DNA from: UBA2705 sp963977105
GTDB taxonomy: Bacteria; Pseudomonadota; Alphaproteobacteria; Micavibrionales; Micavibrionaceae
Reading direction: 5' to 3'
Assembly (NCBI GenBank): GCA_963977105.1
Contig: CAXBNI010000001.1
Span: 248,001 to 312,000, forward strand
DNA: 64,000 bases
Position 1 is the first letter of the stretch. Every line of letters begins with the position of its first letter. The notes under the pieces are model-generated. The model saw nothing but the letters and a program-made list of their open reading frames with translations. It was not told the origin of the DNA and made no database searches. The translations under genes were made by a program, and so were the position numbers. Positions 41,363 to 50,086 of this stretch are shown here, one piece after another.

Positions 41363-41911
41363 ATGACAGCCAAACAATCAATGGGCTTAATTTTGCCTTA
41401 CAAAGGCATTGTACCTAAAATAGATGATAGCGCATTTATAGCGCCTTCGGCTAGTATAATCGGCGACGTTCAAATCGGGGCAGATAGCCAAATATGGTAT
41501 GGCTGTACGGTACGCGGTGATGTGAACGATATAAAAATTGGTGCGCGGACGAATATTCAAGATGGTAGCGTCATTCATGTGACGCATGGTTTTTCAGGTA
41601 CGCACATTGGTGATGACGTTACTGTGGGGCATAATGCCGTGCTTCACGCCTGTACGGTGCATGATAAAGGCTTTGTCGGTATGCAGGCCTGCGTTATGGA
41701 TGGGGCGGTTGTCGAAAGCTATGGCATGGTCGCGGCAGGGGCGTTGGTTCCGCCCGGTAAAATTGTAAGATCAGGCGAACTTTGGGTTGGTCGTCCCGCG
41801 AAGGCTGTGCGTGAATTGAGTGATGATGAGCGTAAATATATTGATTGGTCCGCGCCGCATTATGTTGTGTTAGGCGCCGAACATAAAAAGAGCTGTTTGA
41901 GCGCTTTATAA
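41363..41911 (+). CDS. gamma carbonic anhydrase family protein
   Basis: 182 residues of left-handed beta-helix hexapeptide repeats (IIGDVQIGADSQIWYGCTVRGD, THIGDDVTVGHNAVLHAC). Zinc-ligand histidines appear as VIHVTH and GHNAVLHAC, as in the YrdA/PaaY/CaiE group. Some members have carbonic anhydrase activity and others do not, so activity is uncertain. The C-terminus is a helix (RELSDDERKYIDWSA). It stands between two genes on other strands and is probably transcribed alone. Confidence 0.9.
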   Translation: MTAKQSMGLILPYKGIVPKIDDSAFIAPSASIIGDVQIGADSQIWYGCTVRGDVNDIKIGARTNIQDGSVIHVTHGFSGTHIGDDVTVGHNAVLHACTVHDKGFVGMQACVMDGAVVESYGMVAAGALVPPGKIVRSGELWVGRPAKAVRELSDDERKYIDWSAPHYVVLGAEHKKSCLSAL

Positions 41912-42027
41912 ATAAAATCGTGGTTTCTTTATATAGGTGATTGCTTTTTTACCTGCATATAGGCAAAATATAGAGTGAAGTTCAAAGGGTAAGCATTCTG
42001 CTTGCGCAATCATAAGGAAGATTTTTG

Positions 42028-42696
42028 ATGTCATTTCGTTTGGGTATTTTAGCGGCTGTTACAGCCATCGCAGCTATTGTCGCTATATCGCCGTCGGCAC
42101 AAGCTAATTATTTTGTCTGGACTGATCCGGATTCGGAGTTGACCTTGTCGTATCCTGACACTTGGCTGCGTATGAACAATCAGAACCCTGATGATGTTTT
42201 TAGTGTTTCGGCGCCTTCTGGCGAAGATATGGCGACATGCCGTGTAAGTGTGCGTGAAGATAAACGCTTTTTATTCTATCCGCAGCGTTACCGTGATGCG
42301 GTTCAAAAAGTGGCTTATAGCACAGATTTTTGGTCAGATGTTTTTGCAGGTTATGCGAATGTGAAAGTCCACAGCTACCTTGATGGTGCAGGGCTTGGTC
42401 ATGGTGTCGGTAGTTACGCGTTAATCACATATGATGAACTGTTCCCAAAAGCTGAAGTTAAGGGCATGGCAGGTATTATGCTTGTGTCGCTTTATCATGA
42501 TGATGCGTATATTGCGTCATGCTCATCTAAGAAGTTGGCTTTTGATCGTTGGAGAGGCTATTTCGGCTCATTCCTCGCGTCGATTGAGACCAAAAAAATT
42601 CATCATGAGTTGTTTGTTGGTGAATATCGCGATTTTTTGAATGATATTAACATCATTGCGAACCGTCCAGATGGCTTGGAAACGACGAAGTATTAA
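42028..42696 (+). CDS. exported protein of unknown function, 222 aa
   Basis: I take the ATG at 42028, with AAGGAAG upstream; a TTG one codon earlier is weaker. A signal peptide covers residues 1-26 (hydrophobic core, cleavage after SAQA). The mature part is about 195 residues, with TLSYPDTWLRMNN and repeated aromatic/acidic turns. The beginning resembles PsbP-like or DUF1795-like folds (SYPDTW is a common lead-in), but I cannot assign it. It ends at a clear terminator. Probably periplasmic. Confidence 0.75.
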   Translation: MSFRLGILAAVTAIAAIVAISPSAQANYFVWTDPDSELTLSYPDTWLRMNNQNPDDVFSVSAPSGEDMATCRVSVREDKRFLFYPQRYRDAVQKVAYSTDFWSDVFAGYANVKVHSYLDGAGLGHGVGSYALITYDELFPKAEVKGMAGIMLVSLYHDDAYIASCSSKKLAFDRWRGYFGSFLASIETKKIHHELFVGEYRDFLNDINIIANRPDGLETTKY

Positions 42697-42715
42697 TTCG
42701 TATTTACCATTATTT

Positions 42716-42745
42716 GAAAAAGCAGCGTTAAGCTGCTTTTTTTTT
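42716..42745 (+). terminator. Rho-independent terminator after the exported protein gene
   Basis: AAAAGCAGC pairs with GCTGCTTTT across a 5-base loop and is followed by a long T run. It resembles the terminator after fliL (same AAGCAGC core). Confidence 0.9.
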
Positions 42746-42815
42746 GTGATGTTATGGGGTAAGTATAGTACTCAATATCAAATGCCCTGTAACCTTGTAG
42801 AAAAGTACTGTATTC

Positions 42816-43745
42816 ATGCATGTATATCTGCCCATAGCTGAGATGTCTATATCTGTCGAGGCCATATTGTGCCTTGGGCTTGCCGTCGGGTTTCTGTCGG
42901 GGTTCTTCGGCGTTGGTGGCGGCTTTCTGACAACGCCTTTTTTGATGTTTTTAGGTATACCGCCTGCCATTGCCGTGGGTACGCAGACGAGCCAGTTGGT
43001 CGCATCAAGCGTGACGGGGGTTTTAGGCCACTGGAAAAATAAAAATGTAGATATTAAGATGGCGGGCGTTATGCTCGCTGGCGGCCTTGTTGGCTCTGTC
43101 GTTGGGGTTTTTATCTTCAAGCTATTACAGGCTTTGGGGCAAATTGATGTCGCAATTCGTATTCTTTACGTTGTCTTGCTTGGCAGTATTGGCTCTTTAA
43201 TGTTGTTTGAAACCTCTATGTCGTTATGGGGGCGTAAAAATCAGGATCCACAGAAGGTCGAGAAAAAAGGTTTAGTTGATAAAATGCGCGCGCAAATCGC
43301 ACTGTGGCCTTATAAAATACGCTTTCCTGAATCCAAGCTTTATATCAGTGCTTTTGTCCCTATAGGTATTGGTTTTATTGGTGGCGTTCTGGCGTCTATT
43401 TTAGGGATTGGCGGCGGCTTTTTGCTTGTTCCTGCGATGATTTATTTTATGGGTATGCCTGCGACATTAGTGGCGGGGACGTGCTTGTTTCAAATTATCT
43501 TCACAACGGGGTTTGCGTCGATTATGCACGCTGTTACGAACCAAACGGTTGACGTCATTTTGGCCAGTTTGCTGATAGCGGGCGGCGTGGTTGGCGCGCA
43601 GATTGGTGTGCGGGCGAGCCGTAACGTGAGCGGCCCTTGGGCGCGTATTATACTCGCTGCTATGATTTTGTTAGTCAGCATCGTGCTTGCGGTTCAATTG
43701 CTGATGCCGCCTAAAGAGCTGTTTTCTGTGGAGGTGCGCTTGTGA
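42816..43745 (+). CDS. sulfite exporter TauE/SafE family protein
   Basis: 309 residues with about eight membrane helices and the TauE/SafE repeats: GFLSGFFGVGGGFLTTPFLM near the N-terminus and the mirrored IGFIGGVLASILGIGGGFLLVP in the second half. Relatives export sulfite or sulfoacetate, or carry other small anions. The ATG at 42816 is assumed; an ATG at 42843 is also possible, and neither has a clear ribosome site. The next gene starts at the stop codon. Confidence 0.9.
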   Translation: MHVYLPIAEMSISVEAILCLGLAVGFLSGFFGVGGGFLTTPFLMFLGIPPAIAVGTQTSQLVASSVTGVLGHWKNKNVDIKMAGVMLAGGLVGSVVGVFIFKLLQALGQIDVAIRILYVVLLGSIGSLMLFETSMSLWGRKNQDPQKVEKKGLVDKMRAQIALWPYKIRFPESKLYISAFVPIGIGFIGGVLASILGIGGGFLLVPAMIYFMGMPATLVAGTCLFQIIFTTGFASIMHAVTNQTVDVILASLLIAGGVVGAQIGVRASRNVSGPWARIILAAMILLVSIVLAVQLLMPPKELFSVEVRL

Positions 43746-44512
43746 TGTTTCGTGTCTTTCATGTGTGGTTTGTTGCCGCTTTCTTTCTTGTATCTTCTTC
43801 ATGTGGCGCTTTAGCACAAATAAGCACCTTGCAGAGTGATGGTTTGAGTTTAGCTTTGGCTGATAAGTATGTTGATATCACTACAAATTTTAGCGGCCGT
43901 AATGTCGTTGTGTTTGGGGTTAACGAAACGGGAGGTACGTTAGTCGTGACGCTTACCGGCCCCGCTGCATATACGCTTATCAGGCAAAAAGGGCAGGCGC
44001 TTGGCATTTGGCTCAATGCGAAAACATATGGCTTTAAAGATGTACCTTTATATTACGATTATGCGCTAAACGGCGAAGAGGGCGATTTGGGGAATGCTGA
44101 CTTACTGCGTGTCGATGGCATTGGCGCTAACGCGATGCAATATGAGCCGCGCGCGCGCGTTCCAGCGGCGATTACACGCCCATTCCATGAAGCGCTGATC
44201 CGTCAAAGGCAGCAAGTAAAGCATTATGCTTATGATGCAAAAGGAATTGAGTTGATTGGCGATAAGCTGTTTAAGGTTAGCTTTGAGTTGCCGGCCGATG
44301 TGCCAACGGGGGAATACACCGTTAAAGCAATGGCTTATCAGGGGAATGTAAAAATCGCTGAGAGACGAGAGTACTTACAAGTCCGTCAAGCTGGATTTAG
44401 TGCGCGTTTGTATAGCTATGCAAATAATCATTCCTTCTTTTATGGTTTGGCTGTTGTGTTTTTTGCTGTGTTTATGGGCTATGCGGCGAACGTAATATTT
44501 TCGCGCCGTTAA
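43745..44512 (+). CDS. TIGR02186 family exported protein
   Basis: 255 residues. The ATG at 43745 shares a base with the TauE gene's stop (TGATG). A signal peptide (about 1-26), a beta-rich periplasmic domain (DITTNFSGRNVVVFGV, VTLTGPAAYTLIRQKGQ, GIWLNAKTYGF), and a C-terminal membrane helix (about 230-250) match TIGR02186, a family found next to TauE exporters in Alphaproteobacteria. The pairing suggests that the two act together at the inner membrane; the role is not known. Confidence 0.85.
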   Translation: MFRVFHVWFVAAFFLVSSSCGALAQISTLQSDGLSLALADKYVDITTNFSGRNVVVFGVNETGGTLVVTLTGPAAYTLIRQKGQALGIWLNAKTYGFKDVPLYYDYALNGEEGDLGNADLLRVDGIGANAMQYEPRARVPAAITRPFHEALIRQRQQVKHYAYDAKGIELIGDKLFKVSFELPADVPTGEYTVKAMAYQGNVKIAERREYLQVRQAGFSARLYSYANNHSFFYGLAVVFFAVFMGYAANVIFSRR

Positions 44513-44537
44513 TAATGTTGGGAAGGGAGTCCCTTTT

Positions 44538-45053
44538 ATGAGTGATGAAGAAGACGAAAAAGGCTATTTAGGCGATACGGAAGTTAGGCGTGCGCATAAT
44601 GTGCTGTTGATTGTGTCTGATAAGGTTGAAAACTGTGAAAAGCTTCTATATTTTGTAATGCGCTATGCGAAAAAAATTAGTGCGGGTATAGGCATTATTC
44701 ATGTCGCTGAGCTGCCAGAATATCAGCACTGGAACAATATTGAGGAGCAAATACGCGCAGAAATGCGCAGCGCAGCAGAAGAGGAAGTCTATGCGCTTGC
44801 TGATCGGCTTGCTGACCACGTGGATATTAAACCTGTTTTTTACTTCAAAGAAGGGGATTTAGCCGCAGAAATTGTTAAGACAATTAAGGATGATGAGGCG
44901 ATTACAGGATTATTTCTAAGTGGACGCAGCGGTAGTGCACGCCAAGAAGAAATGATCAAGCATTTCGCAGGAAAGGGGATGGAACAGCTAGATATTCCAT
45001 TAACAATTATCCCTGAACATTTAGAATTAAAGGCCATAGACGAATTGCTTTAG
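44538..45053 (+). CDS. universal stress protein (UspA family)
   Basis: 171 residues with one Usp domain (NVLLIVSDKVENCEKLLYFVMRYAKK near the start, GIGIIHVAELPE, then AITGLFLSGRSGSARQEEMIK). A nucleotide-binding site of the GxxGSxxR kind may be present in SGRSGSARQE. It sits 25 bases after the TIGR02186 gene, reading the same way, and 31 bases before the Nfu-type gene, so all four may be one unit. Confidence 0.85.
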   Translation: MSDEEDEKGYLGDTEVRRAHNVLLIVSDKVENCEKLLYFVMRYAKKISAGIGIIHVAELPEYQHWNNIEEQIRAEMRSAAEEEVYALADRLADHVDIKPVFYFKEGDLAAEIVKTIKDDEAITGLFLSGRSGSARQEEMIKHFAGKGMEQLDIPLTIIPEHLELKAIDELL

Positions 45054-45084
45054 ATACGTTTACCTATAGAAAGAGATTGATATT

Positions 45085-45648
45085 ATGTTCATTCAAACAG
45101 AGCAAACACCAAACCCAAATGTTTTAAAGTTTTTACCAGGGCAAGAGGTTCTTGCGAGCGGCCCTATTGAAATTGAAAACGCCGAAAAGGCAAAGACTAT
45201 GTCGCCCTTTGCTGTTCGGTTGTTTGACGTTAACGGCGTAAGCAGGGTGTTTTTAGCCTCAGACTATATATCCGTGACCAAGGCGGATGATGTGGACTGG
45301 ATCCGCATTAAACCATTAATCCTTGCTGTTATTATGGATCATATTGGCGGAGGTCTACCGATTATTGATGAAAGCGGCCTTGCTGCGACCAATACAGGCG
45401 CGAGTGAAGAGCTGGATGAAATATCACAGCAAATTGTTGAATTGATTGATATGCGTATTCGCCCAGCCGTTGCACAAGATGGCGGCGACATTGAGTTTTC
45501 TAGCTTTGAAAACGGCATTGTATATGTACAGATGCGCGGCGCATGTGCGGGCTGCCCAAGTGCGACCCTGACTTTAAAGTCAGGGATTGAGAACATGCTG
45601 AAGCATTATGTGCCAGAGGTCCTCGAGGTGCGTGAATTACCGATGTAG
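45085..45648 (+). CDS. Nfu/NifU-type iron-sulfur cluster carrier protein
   Basis: 187 residues: an N-terminal Nfu_N domain (FIQTEQTPNPNVLKFLPG, beginning at residue 2) and a C-terminal NifU-like domain (QDGGDIEFSSFENGIVYV, then GACAGCPSATLTLKSGIENML). The CxxC binds an iron-sulfur cluster as a dimer for delivery to target proteins. The architecture is the usual one in Alphaproteobacteria and mitochondria. Confidence 0.93.
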   Translation: MFIQTEQTPNPNVLKFLPGQEVLASGPIEIENAEKAKTMSPFAVRLFDVNGVSRVFLASDYISVTKADDVDWIRIKPLILAVIMDHIGGGLPIIDESGLAATNTGASEELDEISQQIVELIDMRIRPAVAQDGGDIEFSSFENGIVYVQMRGACAGCPSATLTLKSGIENMLKHYVPEVLEVRELPM

Positions 45649-45660
45649 TCTTTTGGGCGG

Positions 45661-47517
45661 CTAAATGTCTTCGTAACGTAGCCTAACATAGCTGCCGGGG
45701 GCTTTTTCTAGGCCGCTTTGCACTTTATAGGCGGCAACTTTCTTGCCGCCGTAAGGCGTTACCCATTCTTGCCATCTTGGCCACCATGACCCGGTATGAT
45801 GTTCAGACTTTACCATCCACTCTTCGGGGGTTTCTTCTAGGGCGTCGTTACGCCAGTAACCGTATTTTTCTTTGTGCGGCGGGTTAATAATACCCGCAAT
45901 ATGGCCTGATCCAGAAAGGGTGAATTTCGCATTTTGTATCTGGGTTGCGCCTTGATAGGTTGCGAGCCATGGCGCGATGTGGTCGTCTTTGGCCGATATA
46001 AAGTGGCAGGGCGTATCAAAGCTTGTCACGTCGATCTTTTGCCCTTTGATCGTCATTTTGTTTTTCTGACAAAGTTGGTTTTGCACATACATATGTTTTA
46101 AATACTGGCGGTGCAGAGCGGCGGGAATATTCGTAGGGTCGTCATTCCAGTACAGCAGGTCAAAGGGGAAGGGTTCTTTACCAAGCATGTAATTATTAAT
46201 CACGAATGACCAAATCATATCATTAGCACGCAGAAGAGCGAATGTTTGATGTAGGGCTTCGGCGCTTAAAAAGCCTTTGTCTTCCATTTGTTCTGTAGCC
46301 TCACCAAGCGCGCCATCATCTATAAAGACATTGAGATCACCAGAATCCTTGAAGTTAATTAAGGTCGTGAAAAATGTCGCTGATTTAATGCGGTCTGTAT
46401 TTCCGTATTTTGCTTTTAACCATGACAGGGTGATGGTGAGCAGTGTGCCGCCAATGCAGTAACCAATAACATTGGTTTGTTTTTGTCCTGTTATCGCCTC
46501 GACTTGGTCAAGCGCAAGCAGTAGGCCGCGCTCCATATAATCATCAAATTTGTAATCTGACAGCGTCTTGTCAGGATTTACCCATGAAATAAGAAAGACA
46601 GGGTGCCCTTGATCCAGCGCCCATTTTACAAATGAGTTTTCGGCTTTTAAATCAAGAATGTAAAACTTATTGATAAAAGGCGGGGTAATTAACAGCGGAG
46701 TTTCAAACTGTTGCTTTGTAGTCGGGGTGTAGTGGATCAATTCAAAAAGTTCGTTTTTGTAAACAATCTGCCCATCGGTGCTGGCAATATCTGTCCCAAT
46801 TTCAAAATCAGCTTCATCGGTGGTTGCGATTTTAAGTCGCCCATGACCACGCTGTAAGTCTTTTATAAGGTTTTTAAAGCCTTGTATCAGGTTCTCGCCG
46901 CCTGTTTCCGCTGTTTTGCGAAGAACCTCTGGGTTGGTCATGGGGAAATTGTTGGGGGCAATCGCATCAGCATATTGGCGCATGTAAAACTGCAGACGCA
47001 TTTTTACTTTTTCATCCAGTTGGTCTGATTCATCCGTAAGGTTTACAAGCCAGTCAGATGTCAGGAAATATGATTTTTTGATGAAGTCAAATAAGATGGA
47101 TTCTTGCCATGCAGGGTCTTTGAAGCGGCGATCATCTTTGTGCTGTTGCAACACGTCGTCATTAAATGTCGTTTGTGGCTGCTTTTCATCGCCACTGCCG
47201 CCGCTAATGTTAAGGAATTTTTCCGCACTGTCTTGGCAGAGCTTTGCCCAGTCTTGCCAGTATTGCTGTTGCATCTCGTAAAGGCGATCAGGGTTTTGTA
47301 ATAAACCTGACCAAAATTCAGAAAATATGGTGCTTAAATCTTCAATGTCTATGGCGTTAGGCAGTAGCTCTGGCGGCTGGAACTGGGTCATGAAGTCAGA
47401 GTAGAGCGGCGCTGTTTCCTTGAGGATATTCTGCCACATTTGGATAAACTCAGCAGGATCTCCAAAGCCGTTTGCGTTTGCTTTATCGTTTTGGTTATCT
47501 TGCTCGCTGTCATGCAT
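45661..47517 (-). CDS. phaC: class I poly(3-hydroxyalkanoate) synthase
   Basis: Polymerises hydroxyacyl-CoA into storage granules. I take the ATG at 47517 (MHDSEQDNQN), preceded by AGAGGGG. The 618 residues have a PhaC N-terminal domain and an alpha/beta hydrolase core: the lipase-like box IGYCIGGTL with nucleophile Cys354, Asp in SAKDDHIAPW, and His in SGSGHIAGIINPP. Length fits class I (no PhaE or PhaR needed). No phasin, phaA or phaB genes are nearby. It converges on the Nfu-type gene with 12 bases between. Confidence 0.95.
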   Translation of the reverse strand: MHDSEQDNQNDKANANGFGDPAEFIQMWQNILKETAPLYSDFMTQFQPPELLPNAIDIEDLSTIFSEFWSGLLQNPDRLYEMQQQYWQDWAKLCQDSAEKFLNISGGSGDEKQPQTTFNDDVLQQHKDDRRFKDPAWQESILFDFIKKSYFLTSDWLVNLTDESDQLDEKVKMRLQFYMRQYADAIAPNNFPMTNPEVLRKTAETGGENLIQGFKNLIKDLQRGHGRLKIATTDEADFEIGTDIASTDGQIVYKNELFELIHYTPTTKQQFETPLLITPPFINKFYILDLKAENSFVKWALDQGHPVFLISWVNPDKTLSDYKFDDYMERGLLLALDQVEAITGQKQTNVIGYCIGGTLLTITLSWLKAKYGNTDRIKSATFFTTLINFKDSGDLNVFIDDGALGEATEQMEDKGFLSAEALHQTFALLRANDMIWSFVINNYMLGKEPFPFDLLYWNDDPTNIPAALHRQYLKHMYVQNQLCQKNKMTIKGQKIDVTSFDTPCHFISAKDDHIAPWLATYQGATQIQNAKFTLSGSGHIAGIINPPHKEKYGYWRNDALEETPEEWMVKSEHHTGSWWPRWQEWVTPYGGKKVAAYKVQSGLEKAPGSYVRLRYEDI

Positions 47518-47616
47518 AAAATAAGCCCCTCTGAACATTGCCTGTAATATAGTGAGCTATATTAAGACGCATTAGAGGGGCTTTGTAAATTTATTAATTC
47601 TTAACGTAAAAACTGC

Positions 47617-48075
47617 TTATTTCATTGTTGCGTTTAATGATGTTTTTGCAGGAAGGACATATGTTGTGTCATTCAGTTTTTCGTAATGTTGATCTAGGAT
47701 ATTAGATTGCTCAGTTTGCGTCACAACTTCTGTTTCGTTGCCATTTACGCCTTCAGTCACAATATCAACTGCAGTGCTGTAGCCCATGCCAATGCCGACA
47801 ACGCCGCTGCCTAATGCGCCAACAATGCCGAAAACCATTGCGGATTCTTTTGCTTTACCCGCCGGCGCACCAATAATTGCGCCCGCTGCGCCGCCTGCTA
47901 AGCCGCCGCCAAGTGCAAAAAGACCACAGGCAAGGCTTGTACCTGAGCCCACCATTGCCGCGCCAAAGGCGCCTTTAAGTCCGGTGAGGCTCGGTGTTGC
48001 TGCGTATGCCCAAATGCCACTAATTAATGTGACAATGCCAATGCCGCCGCCGCCGCTTGTTTTTGAATCGCTCAT
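47617..48075 (-). CDS. glycine-rich membrane protein of unknown function, 152 aa
   Basis: 152 residues. A Gly/Ala/Ser-rich N-terminal 110 residues hold about three membrane segments (14-30, 48-75, 80-100) with small-residue repeats of the glycine-zipper kind (GLAGGAAGAIIGAPAG, GIVGALGSGVVGIGMG). The C-terminal 40 residues are soluble and acidic. I do not recognise it. It lies 100 bases upstream of phaC on the same strand and could be cotranscribed; a link to granules is not supported by anything I can see. The 283 bases on its other side hold no clear gene. Confidence 0.7.
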   Translation of the reverse strand: MSDSKTSGGGGIGIVTLISGIWAYAATPSLTGLKGAFGAAMVGSGTSLACGLFALGGGLAGGAAGAIIGAPAGKAKESAMVFGIVGALGSGVVGIGMGYSTAVDIVTEGVNGNETEVVTQTEQSNILDQHYEKLNDTTYVLPAKTSLNATMK

Positions 48076-48358
48076 ATTTTGGTAACTCCCAATGTGTGTG
48101 TGTTTTTAATTATGTATTGTTTCTGGACGATTTGTTATGTCATGTCAATAGCTATGTAAAACTTTTTTATGTATTTTTACGCCACCTAAAGCATTGATTT
48201 TAAACAGTTAACCCAAGGGAGTTATGTCTAGTTTGTGTATTCTCAAGTAAAACTTGGGATTTATAGTAGTGGATAGTCTGATTGGTGTGCTTGCGCCACC
48301 GCATTATTTCTGGTGACATGAACATTCGTTTAGTGAATCATACATATGAAGAGTAATC

Positions 48359-48751
48359 ATGTTACATATAGCAAGAATTTTATCCGTATCTTTGGTGGCA
48401 TCATTTATGTTGTCAGGTTGTGTAGGGGGTATGCACCCACAGAGTGTATACGGCTCGAATGGTAAAATTATCCGTGAGGATATAAACACGCAGCGTGCTG
48501 TCGAGGTCTATGATATAGCCCCTAAAGATACGTCTTACGTGAATTTAGAACCCCGGATTGACCATGATGTTGTGCAAAACGATGATGTTGAAGTGTATGA
48601 TTTGCAGCAACGCAACGCAAGAATGTCACACAGTAAACGGATTGAAACACAATCTAAAGAACGCTGGACGACCCTTATTTCTATGTGGCGCGGTGGCTTA
48701 AATATTGGCCCGTCATTATATGCAGATGAGAAAAAAACGTATAACGAATAG
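48359..48751 (+). CDS. putative lipoprotein, 130 aa
   Basis: A lipoprotein signal is clear: hydrophobic SVSLVASFMLSGC, so Cys21 is the lipid anchor. The mature 110 residues are polar, with no domain I recognise (VYGSNGKIIRED, VEVYDIAP repeated loosely as VEVYDLQQ near residue 80). AAGAG lies a few bases before the ATG. It is 9 bases upstream of hom and reads the same way, but the pairing seems accidental. Confidence 0.7.
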   Translation: MLHIARILSVSLVASFMLSGCVGGMHPQSVYGSNGKIIREDINTQRAVEVYDIAPKDTSYVNLEPRIDHDVVQNDDVEVYDLQQRNARMSHSKRIETQSKERWTTLISMWRGGLNIGPSLYADEKKTYNE

Positions 48752-48760
48752 AGCGATTAA

Positions 48761-50071
48761 GTGAGTGCAATGCAAACACCTTTTAAAATCGCAATTGCTG
48801 GGCTGGGTACAGTTGGGCAAGGCGTTGTTGAGATTATCCAAAAAAATGCTGACTTAATTGCGCTCCGTACGGGGCGTGCGCTGGAAATTGCCGCCGTCTC
48901 GTCATTCTCAGCGGAAAAGAAGCGTAGCGTTAACATTTCTGAATACCAGTGGGTCGATAATGCTGTTGCGTTAACGGATTTGGCTGATGTGGACTGTGTG
49001 GTCGAACTTATTGGCGGCGAAGATGGCGTTGCCCATGAATTAGTCTCACATGCTTTGGAGCAAGGTAAGCATGTTGTAACCGCCAATAAAGCTATGGTCG
49101 CGCGGCATGGCTTAAAACTGGCACAAAATGCAGAGTTTAGGCAGGTCGCGCTGAAATATGAAGCGGCGGTGGCTGGCGGTATTCCTGCGATTAAAACTTT
49201 GATGCAGGGGCTAGCGGCAAATAATATTCGTTCTGTCTTCGGCATTTTAAACGGTACATGTAATTATATTTTATCTGAAATGGGCTTAAGCGGCCGTAGC
49301 TTTGCTGATGTGCTTAAAGAAGCGCAGGATAAAGGTTATGCTGAATCTGACCCGACATTTGACGTCGATGGCATTGATACTGCGCATAAGTTATGTATCC
49401 TCTCCGCGCTCGCCTTTGGCGTTAAGCCTGATCTTGATAACGTGCTTGAAACAACGTCGGGCATTCGCGGCGTCAGTGCGCTTGACTTTAAAATTGCTGA
49501 AGAGCTTGGGTATAAAATAAAGCTGCTTGGCAGCGCGCACCAAAATGACGCGGGCGAAATCGCGCAAATGGTTGCCCCTTGCTTGGTACATAAATCAGCG
49601 CAGCTTGCATCTGTGGACGGCTCGTTTAATGCGGTGTTCTTTGATGGCGATTTTGTTGACCAAGTTGTTAATGTTGGGCGCGGCGCAGGGGCGGGGCCTA
49701 CGGCATCTGCAGTTGTTGCGGATATCATGGATATTATGCGCGGTGATGAGGGGCCAGTCTTTGGCGTCGGTACTCGCGATTTACAGGATGCAAAATGGAT
49801 TGACGCATCACAAAATGATGATCGATTTTATATACATTTATCAGTTGATGATAAGCCGGGCGTAATGGCGAATATATCATCAGCTTTAAGTACGCACGGC
49901 CTGTCGATTGATGAGCTTATACAGCGGCACTATCATGTGGATGGCCCTGTATCGGTTGTGATGACCACGCATAGAACGGCGCGCGGATCTTTGGATCTTG
50001 TGCTTGAGAAGCTGAAATCCCTCGAGAGTGTGATTTCAATTGATAGCGTATTTAGAATTATAAAATTTTAA
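48761..50071 (+). CDS. hom: homoserine dehydrogenase
   Basis: Reduces aspartate semialdehyde to homoserine for threonine and methionine synthesis. The 436 residues hold the NAD(P) site KIAIAGLGTVGQGVVE, the catalytic-domain stretch FGILNGTCNYILSEM, and YAESDPTFDVDGIDTAHKL, plus a C-terminal ACT domain (VDDKPGVMANISSALSTHGLSI) for feedback control. The start may be this GTG or the ATG three codons later (48770). recJ follows after 15 bases. The usual neighbour in Alphaproteobacteria, glpX, is not in between. Confidence 0.96.
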   Translation: MSAMQTPFKIAIAGLGTVGQGVVEIIQKNADLIALRTGRALEIAAVSSFSAEKKRSVNISEYQWVDNAVALTDLADVDCVVELIGGEDGVAHELVSHALEQGKHVVTANKAMVARHGLKLAQNAEFRQVALKYEAAVAGGIPAIKTLMQGLAANNIRSVFGILNGTCNYILSEMGLSGRSFADVLKEAQDKGYAESDPTFDVDGIDTAHKLCILSALAFGVKPDLDNVLETTSGIRGVSALDFKIAEELGYKIKLLGSAHQNDAGEIAQMVAPCLVHKSAQLASVDGSFNAVFFDGDFVDQVVNVGRGAGAGPTASAVVADIMDIMRGDEGPVFGVGTRDLQDAKWIDASQNDDRFYIHLSVDDKPGVMANISSALSTHGLSIDELIQRHYHVDGPVSVVMTTHRTARGSLDLVLEKLKSLESVISIDSVFRIIKF

Positions 50072-50086
50072 CAGGAAGGCAGGCTG